IMG/VR virus record: IMGVR_UViG_3300030419_006158
Location: 1-53,939 of that record
Length of the DNA stretch: 53,939 nucleotides
Origin: a virus
Direction: 5' to 3' (one strand)
Below the pieces are notes generated by a model. It saw only the letters and a program-made list of their open reading frames with translations. It ran no database searches and was not told the DNA's origin. Positions 15,474 through 23,823 of the stretch are shown here, in pieces (positions within the stretch are counted from its first letter, which is position 1; every line of letters begins with the position of its first letter). The translations under genes were made by a program, and so were the position numbers.

Positions 15474-16427
15474 ATGAAATATGTAGTCACTGGTGGTGCT
15501 GGTTTTATAGGTAGTACTTTTATAGACGAAGTACTAAAAGAAGATGTTAATCCTACAATAATTTGTATTGATGATTTTTCAACAGGGTTTAGTAGAAATA
15601 TACCCACATCTTTTAATGTAAATGTTATTAATGCTGATATATCTATGTTAGCAGGTGACAATGAAATTACTAATAAGGTAAAAAAAGAAATTGCAGGAGC
15701 GGACTATATGCTGCACTTTGCCGCGAAAGCAAGAGTACAACCATCAATAGATAATCCTATTGAATTTAATGATACGAATGTCAACGGAACTCTTAATTTG
15801 CTAGAGTTATGTAGGGAGGTAGGTGTTAAGCGATTTGTTTTCAGTTCATCGTCTTCTATATATGGAGATACAGAATTGTTCCCTACTCCAGAAACTGCTC
15901 CTTCTTGTCCCTTAAGCCCATACGGGTTACAGAAATTAATAGGAGAACAATATTGTCAGTTATATTCCACTATACACGATTTAGAGACTGTATGCTTAAG
16001 GTATTTTAATGTATATGGTGATAAAATGCCTACAGAAGGAGCGTATTGTTTAGTGATGGGTGTATTTGCTCATCAAAAACTAATTCACAGACCTCTTACT
16101 ATATACGGTGATGGTAAACAACGGAGAGATTTTACTTCCGTAAAAGACGTTATAAAAGCAAATTTATTAGCATGTACAAGTACTAATGTAGGTAAAGGAG
16201 AAGTTATTAATATTGGTAACGGTGATAATAAATCAGTACAAGATATTGCTAATATATTTGGTGGACCGTTTGAGTATAAACCTAAGCGATTAGAACCGTT
16301 TCAAACTTTAGCAGATAATACTAAAGCACGAGAATTATTAGGATGGGAACCTACAGGTAATGTACATGAGTGGGTAACTGAATATGTAAGAGAAATAGAC
16401 AACCGTATGGCTAATATACCTTTATGA
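15474..16427 (+). CDS. NAD-dependent UDP-sugar epimerase (GalE/WbpP-like)
   Basis: A 317-residue extended short-chain dehydrogenase. TGGAGFIGS (NAD-binding), HFAAKARV, FSSSSSIYG, SPYGLQKLIGEQY (catalytic Tyr-x-x-x-Lys) and RYFNVYG are all present. C-terminal DFTSVKDV and GWEP blocks complete the family. It likely interconverts UDP-Glc/Gal or UDP-GlcNAc/GalNAc to supply the neighbouring glycosyltransferases. Confidence 0.88.
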   Translation: MKYVVTGGAGFIGSTFIDEVLKEDVNPTIICIDDFSTGFSRNIPTSFNVNVINADISMLAGDNEITNKVKKEIAGADYMLHFAAKARVQPSIDNPIEFNDTNVNGTLNLLELCREVGVKRFVFSSSSSIYGDTELFPTPETAPSCPLSPYGLQKLIGEQYCQLYSTIHDLETVCLRYFNVYGDKMPTEGAYCLVMGVFAHQKLIHRPLTIYGDGKQRRDFTSVKDVIKANLLACTSTNVGKGEVINIGNGDNKSVQDIANIFGGPFEYKPKRLEPFQTLADNTKARELLGWEPTGNVHEWVTEYVREIDNRMANIPL

Positions 16428-16675
16428 AACGTAAGAGAAGATCCCCTTATACCTATTACGCACCAAGCGCAAAAAGGTTTCGTAAATTACAACGTGGTGC
16501 ACCTAATAAAATACCACCATATACTTGTCCTGCTATTGATAAGACTGTTGAGCAAGTTAACAGTTTAGTAAAGCAATTAGAAAGACTTAGAAAACAAAAT
16601 CAAAAACTTAGAAATGCGGCTGAGTACTGGGAAACAACTGCTGAATGGCTTTGTACAGAATTTTTAGACAACTAA
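16424..16675 (+). CDS. Small coiled-coil protein
   Basis: An 83-residue protein with a very basic N-terminus (MKRKRRSPYTYYAPSAKRFR) and a heptad-rich segment about residues 42-70 (VEQVNSLVKQLERLRKQNQK). Overlaps the epimerase by 4 nt. No known family. Confidence 0.5.
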   Translation: MKRKRRSPYTYYAPSAKRFRKLQRGAPNKIPPYTCPAIDKTVEQVNSLVKQLERLRKQNQKLRNAAEYWETTAEWLCTEFLDN

Positions 16676-16676
16676 A

Positions 16677-17459
16677 ATGATTGATATTATATATTCATAT
16701 TTTAATCAAAAAGAGTATACTCGAGAGATGTTTAGATATATTAACAAATATATAGATAAATTCTTTTTAGATCAAATTATATTTACCGTGGTAGACGATA
16801 ATAGTGATTTTCCTATGATGGATTACTTACCGGAACATGAAAATTTAAATATAAAAATTTATAGAACAGATTATGAAGGATATAACCCAGCTGGTGCTTA
16901 TAATCTAGCATGTTTAAATGCCGAAACAGATTCCGTTGCTAATTTAGATATGGATATGGTTATATATAATGACTTTGTTGATCGTTTATTATCTATAAGA
17001 ACTACAGACGATAAGCATCATAGGTTTTATTTAGAAAGAGCTCATAAAATGGATTTTCGTCTAGGTAAGATTTATTATAAAAAATGTGGCTATCACGGAT
17101 TAACAACAAAAGCTACTCGTGTTAAATATCTACATGATGAACGGTTTTCTGGTAATTGGGGATTCCATGGTGTGTTTATGAGGGATTGTATGCTCCATGA
17201 TGGTATAGTAGAGGTACCTATAGATGATCAAAGGGTTATTATGCCTCCACGAATTTATTTAAATAAAGAACTGTTGAGTCGTAACTCTGATGCTGAGTAT
17301 CGTAAACATGAAACTGCTGGAGAAACACCTAATTTAATTAGAAATAAAGAAGCTAATAGACCGTTGTATGACAGGTTACTTAAAGAATTAAAAGAAGGTA
17401 CGTATGAACCATATAAGCCTCTTAATTTTAATTATGAATTAGTTTATAAAAATTTTTAG
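16677..17459 (+). CDS. GT2-like glycosyltransferase
   Basis: A 260-residue GT-A protein with VVDDNSDF (donor-binding Asp) and NLDMDMVIYNDF (DxD). A C-terminal segment NFNYELVYKNF is nearly shared with the next gene (FNYKLVYSTN), showing that the two are paralogues. Likely adds sequential sugars of a phage-specified glycan. Confidence 0.72.
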   Translation: MIDIIYSYFNQKEYTREMFRYINKYIDKFFLDQIIFTVVDDNSDFPMMDYLPEHENLNIKIYRTDYEGYNPAGAYNLACLNAETDSVANLDMDMVIYNDFVDRLLSIRTTDDKHHRFYLERAHKMDFRLGKIYYKKCGYHGLTTKATRVKYLHDERFSGNWGFHGVFMRDCMLHDGIVEVPIDDQRVIMPPRIYLNKELLSRNSDAEYRKHETAGETPNLIRNKEANRPLYDRLLKELKEGTYEPYKPLNFNYELVYKNF

Positions 17460-17461
17460 TC

Positions 17462-18247
17462 ATGAACAAAATAGATATTATAACTGCATATTACAATCAA
17501 AATGTTTATTTAACTGAATATTTTACATGGCTAGATAAATTTATATTACCTGAATTTGGAGATAAAGTAAACATTATTTTAATTGATGATGGTAGTAAGA
17601 AGTATCCTGCTAGAGATTTCTTACCTAAATTAACTAATACTAACTTAGATTTATATGAAATAGAAGAAGATATACCTTGGAACCTTTCTGGAGGAAGAAA
17701 CTTAGGTGTACACGTGGCAAGAAACAATAATGTTTGTTATATCGATATAGATTCAATAATTACTAAACAGCATATTACAGAATTAGTCAATATAAACTTA
17801 AATAAAAAAGAAATATATCAATTTCCGCTTTATGATTATAAATTTTTTGACTTTAGGACGAATCAATATATTTATAGGTATTTACCATCACCCTTTTTTA
17901 TGCGAAAACAAGATTTCTTACAATTTCCAATGGATGAAGATTTTTGCGGGCACTGGGGATATGAAAATGTACATTGGCTAGCATTATTACGTGTATATGG
18001 ATTCGCACTTAAAAAATTACGTACCCCAATTACTGTGACTTCAAAGACAAACGTCGATCAGAATAAAGCATCTAAAACAGATTTTAGTCAGCCAAACAGA
18101 GCATGGAAGAAAAGAGCAGGTGGTACTAATTTATCTCGTGATAGAGCAATAAACAAAGAATTGTATAATAAAAAGATTAGAGATTTAAACCCACCAGAAG
18201 ATATACTTAGATTTAATTATAAATTAGTGTATAGTACTAATAAATGA
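17462..18247 (+). CDS. GT2-like glycosyltransferase (paralogue of the preceding gene)
   Basis: A 261-residue protein with LIDDGSKKYPARDFLP and VCYIDIDSIITKQH (DID), plus GHWGYENVHWLALLRVYG as the acceptor-side block. It aligns with the 16677-17459 product along its length, indicating tandem duplication. Overlaps the next gene by 4 nt. Confidence 0.72.
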   Translation: MNKIDIITAYYNQNVYLTEYFTWLDKFILPEFGDKVNIILIDDGSKKYPARDFLPKLTNTNLDLYEIEEDIPWNLSGGRNLGVHVARNNNVCYIDIDSIITKQHITELVNINLNKKEIYQFPLYDYKFFDFRTNQYIYRYLPSPFFMRKQDFLQFPMDEDFCGHWGYENVHWLALLRVYGFALKKLRTPITVTSKTNVDQNKASKTDFSQPNRAWKKRAGGTNLSRDRAINKELYNKKIRDLNPPEDILRFNYKLVYSTNK

Positions 18248-19173
18248 GCATCATAGTATCATCAAATATTAATAATAAGTTTTGGAATACGACCCATCAC
18301 GGATTTGTTGATAGTGTTGTAAAAAATATCGGGGAACATAGGTTTTTATTAATGTTTATGGATGATGGTACTGGGTTTAACTTAAACGGTTTACCTTCGA
18401 AAGTAGAAACATCAGTAATAGATAATACCTTAATTACTCATAGCAAACATGCAAATCTAAAAAGTACTTTTGGTTTTGAAAATTATGCATGTCTAGAATC
18501 TGGTGAATTTGTAAACTTTATTGATTTTGATGATGATGATATTTTAATTTTATGTGATTGGGATGTTGTAATGCAACGTGGCTTCACAGAGAAAGAGTTA
18601 GAAACTTTTAATAATTTAGGTCCGACGGAATTTGGAGTGAGTAAAGATCATTATCATAAAACAAGAGACACGCGAATTTATAGTAAGGGGAATTTATTAC
18701 ATGGGTATTTTAGAATGGCCAAAATATATGACGACATATCTGAAGACTGGGTCATATACCAAGCAGGTGTTCAAGCCGCTCGTATAAGCGCTTGGAAAAA
18801 ATTATATGAACATTGGAAAGAATTAGCACCAAGGTTTTATGAACTCCATAGAGAGCATTTTGCGTCGCAAGGATTGTTTAATTATATAATTCACAAATTT
18901 AATATGGTTAAAGAACTGCCACCTACATTTCATTTATCTAATCATTCAGGTGGTAACAGTAAAAACCCTAAACATTGGTGGCCTGGTATTAGTGCAGAGT
19001 TAAGGCCAGGTATCCCTATGGATTTACGTTATAAGTATTGTCCAAGTGAGGAGTGTGAAAAGATTTTATTTGACCAACCTCACTTTGTGTATGTCAACGA
19101 ACGTTATCCCAAAGGTGAACATGAAAAGATTTTATTTAATCATCATCACTGGAAACATTCACCAGGATTTTAA
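18244..19173 (+). CDS. GT-A-type glycosyltransferase
   Basis: A 309-residue protein. DDDDILILCDWDVVMQRGF supplies a DxD (DWD) site, and MFMDDGTG an N-terminal acidic loop. FASQGLFNYIIHKFNMVKELPPTFHLSNHSGG is the type of 'DQ..LN.i......lp..wN...H' block seen in GT8/GT77-like enzymes. Last gene of the plus-strand glycan run before tRNA-Thr. Confidence 0.6.
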   Translation: MSIIVSSNINNKFWNTTHHGFVDSVVKNIGEHRFLLMFMDDGTGFNLNGLPSKVETSVIDNTLITHSKHANLKSTFGFENYACLESGEFVNFIDFDDDDILILCDWDVVMQRGFTEKELETFNNLGPTEFGVSKDHYHKTRDTRIYSKGNLLHGYFRMAKIYDDISEDWVIYQAGVQAARISAWKKLYEHWKELAPRFYELHREHFASQGLFNYIIHKFNMVKELPPTFHLSNHSGGNSKNPKHWWPGISAELRPGIPMDLRYKYCPSEECEKILFDQPHFVYVNERYPKGEHEKILFNHHHWKHSPGF

Positions 19174-19177
19174 AGCA

Positions 19178-19254
19178 GCCAGCTTAGCTCAGTTCGGCAG
19201 AGCAACGGTTTTGTAAACCGTCGGTCCTCGGTTCGAATCCGAGAGCTGGCTCCA
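19178..19254 (+). tRNA. tRNA-Thr (anticodon UGU)
   Basis: Acceptor GCCAGCT/AGCTGGC, D stem GCTC/GAGC, anticodon stem ACGGT/ACCGT with loop TTTGTAA (anticodon TGT), T arm GGTTCGAATCC, discriminator T and encoded CCA. Reads ACA and, with wobble, other Thr codons. Confidence 0.95.
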
Positions 19255-19260
19255 TATTTC

Positions 19261-19268
19261 TATAAATA
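19261..19268 (+). promoter_or_regulatory. Late promoter TATAAATA
   Basis: Exact octamer 6 nt before a GTG start at 19275 and immediately after tRNA-Thr. Confidence 0.65.
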
Positions 19269-19274
19269 CTTATA

Positions 19275-19442
19275 GTGATAGTTATTTTACTTAATTACGG
19301 TCTTGGAGTTCTTATCGGAATGGTCGTAATGAAAGTTTTATTAGAGTCCAGAATGTTTTATCATTTAAATATTCTTTCTTTATCAGATTCTTGTAATAAA
19401 TTATTTAAATATGACAAAAGCAAAAAATCTGAAAAAAATTAA
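19275..19442 (+). CDS. Small single-span membrane protein
   Basis: A 55-residue product (GTG start) with an N-terminal hydrophobic helix (IVILLNYGLGVLIGMVVMKV) and a Lys/Ser-rich tail. The start is supported by the exact late promoter 6 nt upstream. Overlaps the next basic gene in another frame. Confidence 0.5.
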   Translation: MIVILLNYGLGVLIGMVVMKVLLESRMFYHLNILSLSDSCNKLFKYDKSKKSEKN

Positions 19443-19551
19443 CTTCAGCGGCAAAAAGACAAATATGAAAGGCCGCCATTCCAAAAATAAGAGTAGCAAT
19501 CAAAAGAATTCTAAATTATACTTGAAGCGGTATCGAGGACAAGGAAGATAA
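19411..19551 (+). CDS. 46-residue basic protein
   Basis: MTKAKNLKKINFSGKKTNMK...KLYLKRYRGQGR: highly basic and Asn/Ser-rich, resembling a ribosomal-protein-like or nucleic-acid-binding tail. Its TAA overlaps the ATG of the next gene. Unrecognised family. Confidence 0.45.
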   Translation: MTKAKNLKKINFSGKKTNMKGRHSKNKSSNQKNSKLYLKRYRGQGR

Positions 19552-19745
19552 TGGCAAGAAATAAATATAAAGCGAAAGTAAAAGCAGTAGAAGAATTACG
19601 TAAATTCATAATTGATAAAATTCAAAACACAGATAACTTAACAATGATTACTAGAACATATGAAACCTGTTCCGGAAATCTTGTGACTAAAGAGGCTGAA
19701 GTTGAGGGATCTGCAGAGAATTTTGTCTATGTTTACGAACATTAG
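19551..19745 (+). CDS. Small hypothetical protein
   Basis: A 64-residue protein coupled to the preceding gene. A basic N-terminal helix is followed by a beta-like C-terminus. No family recognised. Confidence 0.5.
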   Translation: MARNKYKAKVKAVEELRKFIIDKIQNTDNLTMITRTYETCSGNLVTKEAEVEGSAENFVYVYEH

Positions 19746-19757
19746 TCGAGTTTAGAC

Positions 19758-19785
19758 TTGACAACTTCTCTGGCTACGTTATAAT
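19758..19785 (+). promoter_or_regulatory. Sigma70-like promoter (TTGACA-16-TATAAT)
   Basis: Perfect -35 and -10 hexamers separated by 16 bp. Followed by ATTGGCGTTGTTAGAG and the RadA-like ATG, the leader motif also found at 44.5, 44.9, 45.7 and 47.2 kb. Probably an early promoter read by host RNA polymerase. Confidence 0.85.
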
Positions 19786-19801
19786 ATTGGCGTTGTTAGA
19801 G

Positions 19802-20725
19802 ATGAAGTTAAACATTAACAAAACTAAGTTCGAGAAGGTAGCGGATATTAAAGTTCCGGATATCTTCTATCGCCGCCTTAAGACTGGTATTGATGTTGTC
19901 GATTCAGCATTTGGCCAAGGTTTTCTCCCTTCTAGCACTGTTGTTCTCAGCGGTGAACCCGGTACTGGTAAGACTACATTCCTCCTTCAAATACTTGAAA
20001 GTCTCTCCACTCGGAAATATAAAGTTGGGTATGTTTCTGGAGAAGAGTGCATGGAGTTGCTTAAGGTAAATTGCGATAGAATTGGTGTTAAGAATATTAT
20101 GGCGTGTAGTGAGACTAATATTGAGACTATTCTTAAGCAAGTACCTGAATTTGATGCAATTGTAATTGATAGTTTTCAATCATTGAGTAGTAGTAGGAAA
20201 TCTATGGCACATGAAAAGTATTGTGTCGAGCAGATTTGTGCTGCAGCTAAAGCGCATCAGACAACTATTTTTATTATTACACATATTACTAAGACTGGTA
20301 AGATGAAAGGTAGCACACTCTTACCTCACTCTGTAGATGTTGTTTGTAATTTAAAACGACATGAAGACTTTGATGAGCTTGAAGATAAGACTGTAACGCT
20401 TAACATTACAAAAAATAGGTTTGGTCCGACTTTAATTAAAGAGCTTAATTTTACAGCTCGGGGTTATGACTGGACTACGGCGAAGAGTGTTTCAGTAGAA
20501 GCTACAGTTGCTCCAAAGAGTCAGCGAATAAAGCAAGAGACAAGTACGATTAAAGATATTGCGAAAAAGCTTCGTGATGGTAAATTTAGTATCGATGAAG
20601 TTAGTAAGGAGATAAAAAATAAGCCTAGAGCATATTATGTCTTGAATAAACTGACAAAGGATGGTATACTTGAAAAGGTCGCCAAGCGTGGTACTACTAA
20701 AACACATTATCAATTTAAGTCATAA
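19802..20725 (+). CDS. RadA/RecA-fold ATPase with C-terminal winged-helix region
   Basis: A 307-residue protein. Walker A is GEPGTGKT (51-58) and Walker B is IVIDS (about 120-124). The TGIDVVDSAFGQGFLP entry and ITHITKTGKMKGSTLLPHSVDVVCNL block resemble RadA/Sms ('GHVTKEG..aGP..LeHmVD.vl'). The RadA zinc finger and Lon-like domain are absent. The last 60 residues (IKDIAKKLRDGKFSIDEVSKEI...GILEKV) look like a winged helix. Likely a recombination mediator or branch-migration motor for phage DNA. ATG 19802, at the end of the conserved leader, is chosen over an upstream TTG. Confidence 0.8.
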   Translation: MKLNINKTKFEKVADIKVPDIFYRRLKTGIDVVDSAFGQGFLPSSTVVLSGEPGTGKTTFLLQILESLSTRKYKVGYVSGEECMELLKVNCDRIGVKNIMACSETNIETILKQVPEFDAIVIDSFQSLSSSRKSMAHEKYCVEQICAAAKAHQTTIFIITHITKTGKMKGSTLLPHSVDVVCNLKRHEDFDELEDKTVTLNITKNRFGPTLIKELNFTARGYDWTTAKSVSVEATVAPKSQRIKQETSTIKDIAKKLRDGKFSIDEVSKEIKNKPRAYYVLNKLTKDGILEKVAKRGTTKTHYQFKS

Positions 20726-20871
20726 TGAGAGTCATAGGTAACGTTATTTTTACTTTAATTTATATTTTTATATTTTTACCTGTAGGGTTAATACTTAGAG
20801 TCTTTAAAATTGATTTACTAGATATAAATTTTAATAAGACGGTTTCCAGTTACTGGCAAAAAAAAGATTAA
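20725..20871 (+). CDS. SxtJ-like small membrane protein (C-terminal half only)
   Basis: A 48-residue protein. FTLIYIFIFLPVGLILRVFKIDLLDINFNKTVSSYW matches the C-terminal half of SxtJ proteins (LG...F.PIGLllRl.gkDpL...fd....SYW). SxtJ genes accompany carbamoyltransferases in bacterial loci, and here the carbamoyltransferase follows after 3 nt. It could anchor that enzyme at the membrane. One transmembrane helix. Confidence 0.6.
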   Translation: MRVIGNVIFTLIYIFIFLPVGLILRVFKIDLLDINFNKTVSSYWQKKD

Positions 20872-20874
20872 TGA

Positions 20875-22665
20875 ATGATTGTATTAGGTATTTCAGCATT
20901 TTATCACGATAGCGCTGCTGCCATTTTAATAGATGGGGATATTGTAGCTGCTGCACAAGAAGAAAGGTTCACTAGAAAGAAACATGATGCTACCTTTCCT
21001 ATTAAAGCGATAAGTTATATTTTATCTGAAGCTAATATTACATTAAAAGATATAGATTATATAGTATTTTATGATGATCCTTCTTTAAAATTTAAAAGAA
21101 TTCTTAAAACACATTTAACAAATATTCCTAAAGGTCTCAGATCTTTTCGAACGGGTATGCCAATATGGGTTAAAGATAAATTCTTTTTAAGGAAAGTAAT
21201 TTCAAAAAAATTAAAAAAGGCGTTTGGTGGAGGTTTTAAAGGTTGTATTTTATTTACTGAACATCATTTTAGTCACGCCGCGAGTGCATTTTATCCTTCC
21301 CCTTTTAAGGATGCTGTTGTTTTAACTATTGATGGTGTAGGTGAATATGCTACAACAACTGTAGCTATTGGGAACGGAAATAAACTTAACATTGTTAAAG
21401 AAATTTGTTTTCCTAATTCATTAGGTTTATTATATTCTGCTTTTACTCATTATACAGGCTTTCGAGTTAATAGTGGTGAGTATAAATTGATGGGGCTAGC
21501 ACCATATGGAACACCTAGGTATACAGATTTAATTTTAGACAATTTAATAGACGTAAAAGAAGATGGATCGTTTCGTTTAGATCAGTCTTATTTTGATTAT
21601 ATGACTGGTCGTACTATGATCAGTAAAAAGTTTTTAACTCTTTTCGGTTACCCAGCAAGGAAACCAGACTCAGATCCTTTAAGTCAATTCCATATGGATA
21701 TCGCTGCGTCTATTCAAGCTGTAACTGAAAAGGTTTTATTGCAGATGACTCGTGCTCTTGCAGATGAATATAAAATTCCAAATTTATGTCTTGCAGGAGG
21801 AGTTGCTCTTAATTGTGTTGCTAATGGAAAAATTCTTAGAGATAAAGCTTTTGAAAATATTTGGATACAACCTGCCGCTGGAGATGCGGGAGGTGCTCTT
21901 GGAGCGGCATTAGGTGTTTGGCATAATAAATTTGCATGTAGTCCTAGAACCCTTGACAGTAATATGATGAAAGGTTCTTACCTTGGTCCTAGCTTTAGCG
22001 ATATTGAAATCGAACAACAGTTATCCGAAGCAGGTGTTATTTTTCAAAAGGTTTCAGATTCTATCCTTATTGAAAAGACTGTAAAGCAATTAATTGATAA
22101 TAAAGCTATAGGGTGGTTCCAAGGACGAATGGAGTTTGGTCCTAGGGCTTTAGGAAACAGATCAATTTTAGGTGATCCTCGATCTGAAGATATGCAAAAG
22201 CTTTTAAATTTAAAAGTAAAATTTCGAGAAAGTTTTCGTCCTTTTGCTCCTTCAGTTTTACGAGAAGATGTAGGTGACTGGTTCGAAATGGATTATGACA
22301 GTCCCTATATGTCAATCGTCACTAACGTACAAAAGAATATTCAACATGAAATGACTCAAGAGGAAAAGGCATTATTTGGAATTGAAAAACTAAATGTTAA
22401 AAGATCAAACATCCCAGCAGTGACACATGTTGATTATTCTGCTCGAGTACAAACTGTCCATTCTGAAACCAATCCATTATATCATGCTTTGATTAGTGAG
22501 TTTAAAAGGATAACAGGTTGCTCATTATTAGTTAATACCTCATTTAATATTCGAGGAGAGCCAATTGTATGTACACCGTTAGACGCATTTAAATGTTTTA
22601 TGGGTACAAATATTGATTTTTTAGTTATTGGTAATTTTATCATAGATAAAAAGCATCAAAAATAG
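20875..22665 (+). CDS. O-carbamoyltransferase (NodU/CmcH/SxtI family)
   Basis: A 596-residue, full-length enzyme. It starts LGISAFYHDSAAAILIDGDI...QEERFTRKKHD. The metal-binding HHFSHAASAFYPSPF, IDGVGEYATT, NSLGLLYSAFTHYTGF and GEYKLMGLAPYG lie in the ASKHA-like domain, and FQGRMEFGPRALGNRSIL lies in the C-terminal (YrdC-like) part. Transfers a carbamoyl group from carbamoyl phosphate, through carbamoyl-AMP, to a hydroxyl of a sugar or natural product. With the surrounding glycan genes, carbamoylated surface sugars are expected. Confidence 0.9.
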   Translation: MIVLGISAFYHDSAAAILIDGDIVAAAQEERFTRKKHDATFPIKAISYILSEANITLKDIDYIVFYDDPSLKFKRILKTHLTNIPKGLRSFRTGMPIWVKDKFFLRKVISKKLKKAFGGGFKGCILFTEHHFSHAASAFYPSPFKDAVVLTIDGVGEYATTTVAIGNGNKLNIVKEICFPNSLGLLYSAFTHYTGFRVNSGEYKLMGLAPYGTPRYTDLILDNLIDVKEDGSFRLDQSYFDYMTGRTMISKKFLTLFGYPARKPDSDPLSQFHMDIAASIQAVTEKVLLQMTRALADEYKIPNLCLAGGVALNCVANGKILRDKAFENIWIQPAAGDAGGALGAALGVWHNKFACSPRTLDSNMMKGSYLGPSFSDIEIEQQLSEAGVIFQKVSDSILIEKTVKQLIDNKAIGWFQGRMEFGPRALGNRSILGDPRSEDMQKLLNLKVKFRESFRPFAPSVLREDVGDWFEMDYDSPYMSIVTNVQKNIQHEMTQEEKALFGIEKLNVKRSNIPAVTHVDYSARVQTVHSETNPLYHALISEFKRITGCSLLVNTSFNIRGEPIVCTPLDAFKCFMGTNIDFLVIGNFIIDKKHQK

Positions 22666-22666
22666 C

Positions 22667-22694
22667 TTGTTAATTTTCGGGAAATAGTTATAAT
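22667..22694 (+). promoter_or_regulatory. Sigma70-like promoter (TTGTTA-16-TATAAT)
   Basis: TTGTTA, 16-bp spacer, TATAAT, then 8 nt to the ATG of the next gene, leaving essentially no leader. Confidence 0.6.
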
Positions 22695-22702
22695 ATATTC
22701 TT

Positions 22703-23218
22703 ATGTACGACAGTGGTAGAGTATACAGAGGTTATCGTATTGAATATGATGAAGATATTCAGGAGGACTGTATAAAAAATATGTATTTTATTTATCCGCC
22801 TGATGAACCAGAAAAGTCTCATTTCGCTGATGTAAGCCCTTATGGAGCAATACAATTGATACTTGACAAGTATATTGATTTTCATATTAGTGAAGGATTT
22901 TTTCCAGATCGTAAAAGTCTTAGAAAGTTAGGTATAGATCAAATTGGTCCAACTACTGAAAAAGATATTAAACAAGCTAAACTAAAATTAGCCCTCTCTC
23001 AAGACTACAATACTAATGTTGAACAAGCAGATTTAGCTATAGACGAAGTAAATAAATTCGGTCTTATATGTATTCGTTGTGGTGGTAGAGGTGGTACTAT
23101 TGTTGAAGCTGAAGGTGGTTATTTGCCATGTTTTGCATGCGGTGACTCTGGTACTCAAACATACGAGGACTGGTTGCGAGATTTGCAAGACTTGCCATGC
23201 TCTATAGAGACTGTATAA
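22703..23218 (+). CDS. Protein with DnaJ-type zinc-binding motif
   Basis: A 171-residue protein. The C-terminal third has CIRCGGRGGTIVEAEGGYLPCFACGDSG, two CxxCGxxG-like knuckles as in DnaJ cysteine-rich repeats. The N-terminal part (RVYRGYRIEYDEDIQEDCIKNMYFIYPPD) is unrecognised. Might be a chaperone-like or RNA/DNA-binding adaptor. Its own sigma70-like promoter directly precedes it. Confidence 0.55.
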   Translation: MYDSGRVYRGYRIEYDEDIQEDCIKNMYFIYPPDEPEKSHFADVSPYGAIQLILDKYIDFHISEGFFPDRKSLRKLGIDQIGPTTEKDIKQAKLKLALSQDYNTNVEQADLAIDEVNKFGLICIRCGGRGGTIVEAEGGYLPCFACGDSGTQTYEDWLRDLQDLPCSIETV

Positions 23219-23226
23219 TAGGTTTT

Positions 23227-23469
23227 ATGAAGAATTATATTATTGCGTGGTTAGTTACTATTTTATTAACAATTGGTGGTTTGTTTGGAGTAGGGTTTAC
23301 AGTGGGTATAGTAATGGCTGCAGCTGGAAACGCGCAGGGAGCACAAAATGTTGAACAGTATGCATGGTTTAATGTATTAGTAATAATTAGTATGATTGTT
23401 CTAAATTTTCTTTCATTTAAGTTTGCGACTAAGAAATTTATAGTGGATAGAACAGCAAATGAAAAATAG
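23227..23469 (+). CDS. Small two-span membrane protein
   Basis: An 80-residue protein with two hydrophobic helices (IIAWLVTILLTIGGLFGVGF and FNVLVIISMIVLNFLSF). ATG 23227 is chosen; an upstream in-frame start would overlap the zinc-finger gene. Holin-like size, but no family match. Confidence 0.5.
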   Translation: MKNYIIAWLVTILLTIGGLFGVGFTVGIVMAAAGNAQGAQNVEQYAWFNVLVIISMIVLNFLSFKFATKKFIVDRTANEK

Positions 23470-23497
23470 TTGCACTACTGTCCAGAGTTGTTATAAT
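23470..23497 (+). promoter_or_regulatory. Sigma70-like promoter (TTGCAC-16-TATAAT)
   Basis: TTGCAC, 16 bp, TATAAT. It is positioned to start transcription near 23504, at the left edge of a gene-free, hairpin-rich region, and overlaps the last codons' downstream region of the membrane protein gene. Confidence 0.65.
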
Positions 23498-23499
23498 AG

Positions 23500-23819
23500 T
23501 TTGAGTTATTTGACATGTTTAAAGTCGGCGAGTACAACGCCTCCATCGCCCTAGAGAGGGACAGAAGTGGTAAGACACTTTACGCTTTATTGCAGGTGGC
23601 GCTGCGACGACTTAAGAATTTGAATTTGAGATGGTTGACGGACCGTCTCTGGTGTGACAGAATAAACATTCGCCTCGAGTGTTAATGTACGCGGAGAGTA
23701 ATTGACGACCAAGTGGTAGAGAGAGCTCGAAGTGGTTCGAAGTACGGTGATCAGAATAACATTTGATCGAGGACCGGAAAAGTTGCAGGTAACCAAATAG
23801 TCCTGCCACCCTTTTTTTT
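23500..23819 (+). ncRNA. Candidate structured non-coding RNA, unknown class
   Basis: About 320 nt without any plausible ORF, visibly richer in G and C than its neighbours. It lies between a good promoter and a T8 run. Successive hairpins can be drawn. These include GGCG/CGCC (23527-23541), CCCT/AGGG (23549-23560), AAGTG/CACTT (23565-23580) and GCAG/CTGC (23592-23605). Further on are an 8-bp stem 23629-23648 with a 4-nt loop, an 8-bp stem 23665-23683 with a 3-nt loop, GATCA/TGATC (23749-23768) and GCAGG/CCTGC (23785-23806). GGTGGC (23595-23600) could also pair with GCCACC near the 3' end. It does not show the tRNA-like ends of tmRNA or the conserved cores of RNase P that I know. Function unknown. 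Confidence 0.65.
23785..23819 (+). terminator. Terminator-like hairpin and T8 run
   Basis: GCAGG and CCTGC form a 5-bp stem with a 12-nt loop, followed by CACCC and eight T. The stem is modest, but the T-run sits exactly at the end of the gene-free region. Confidence 0.5.
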
Positions 23820-23823
23820 ACTT

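Noticed and set aside
23587-23809. Two minus-strand open frames inside the gene-free region
   Set aside because: They are short, lack start signals, have no protein-like composition, and the region has a promoter and hairpins on the plus strand; chance frames in a structured RNA are more likely.
23500-23819. Identity of the RNA as tmRNA, RNase P RNA or 6S RNA
   Set aside because: No tRNA-like 3' end with CCA, no recognisable RNase P core and no long single bulged rod as in 6S RNA.
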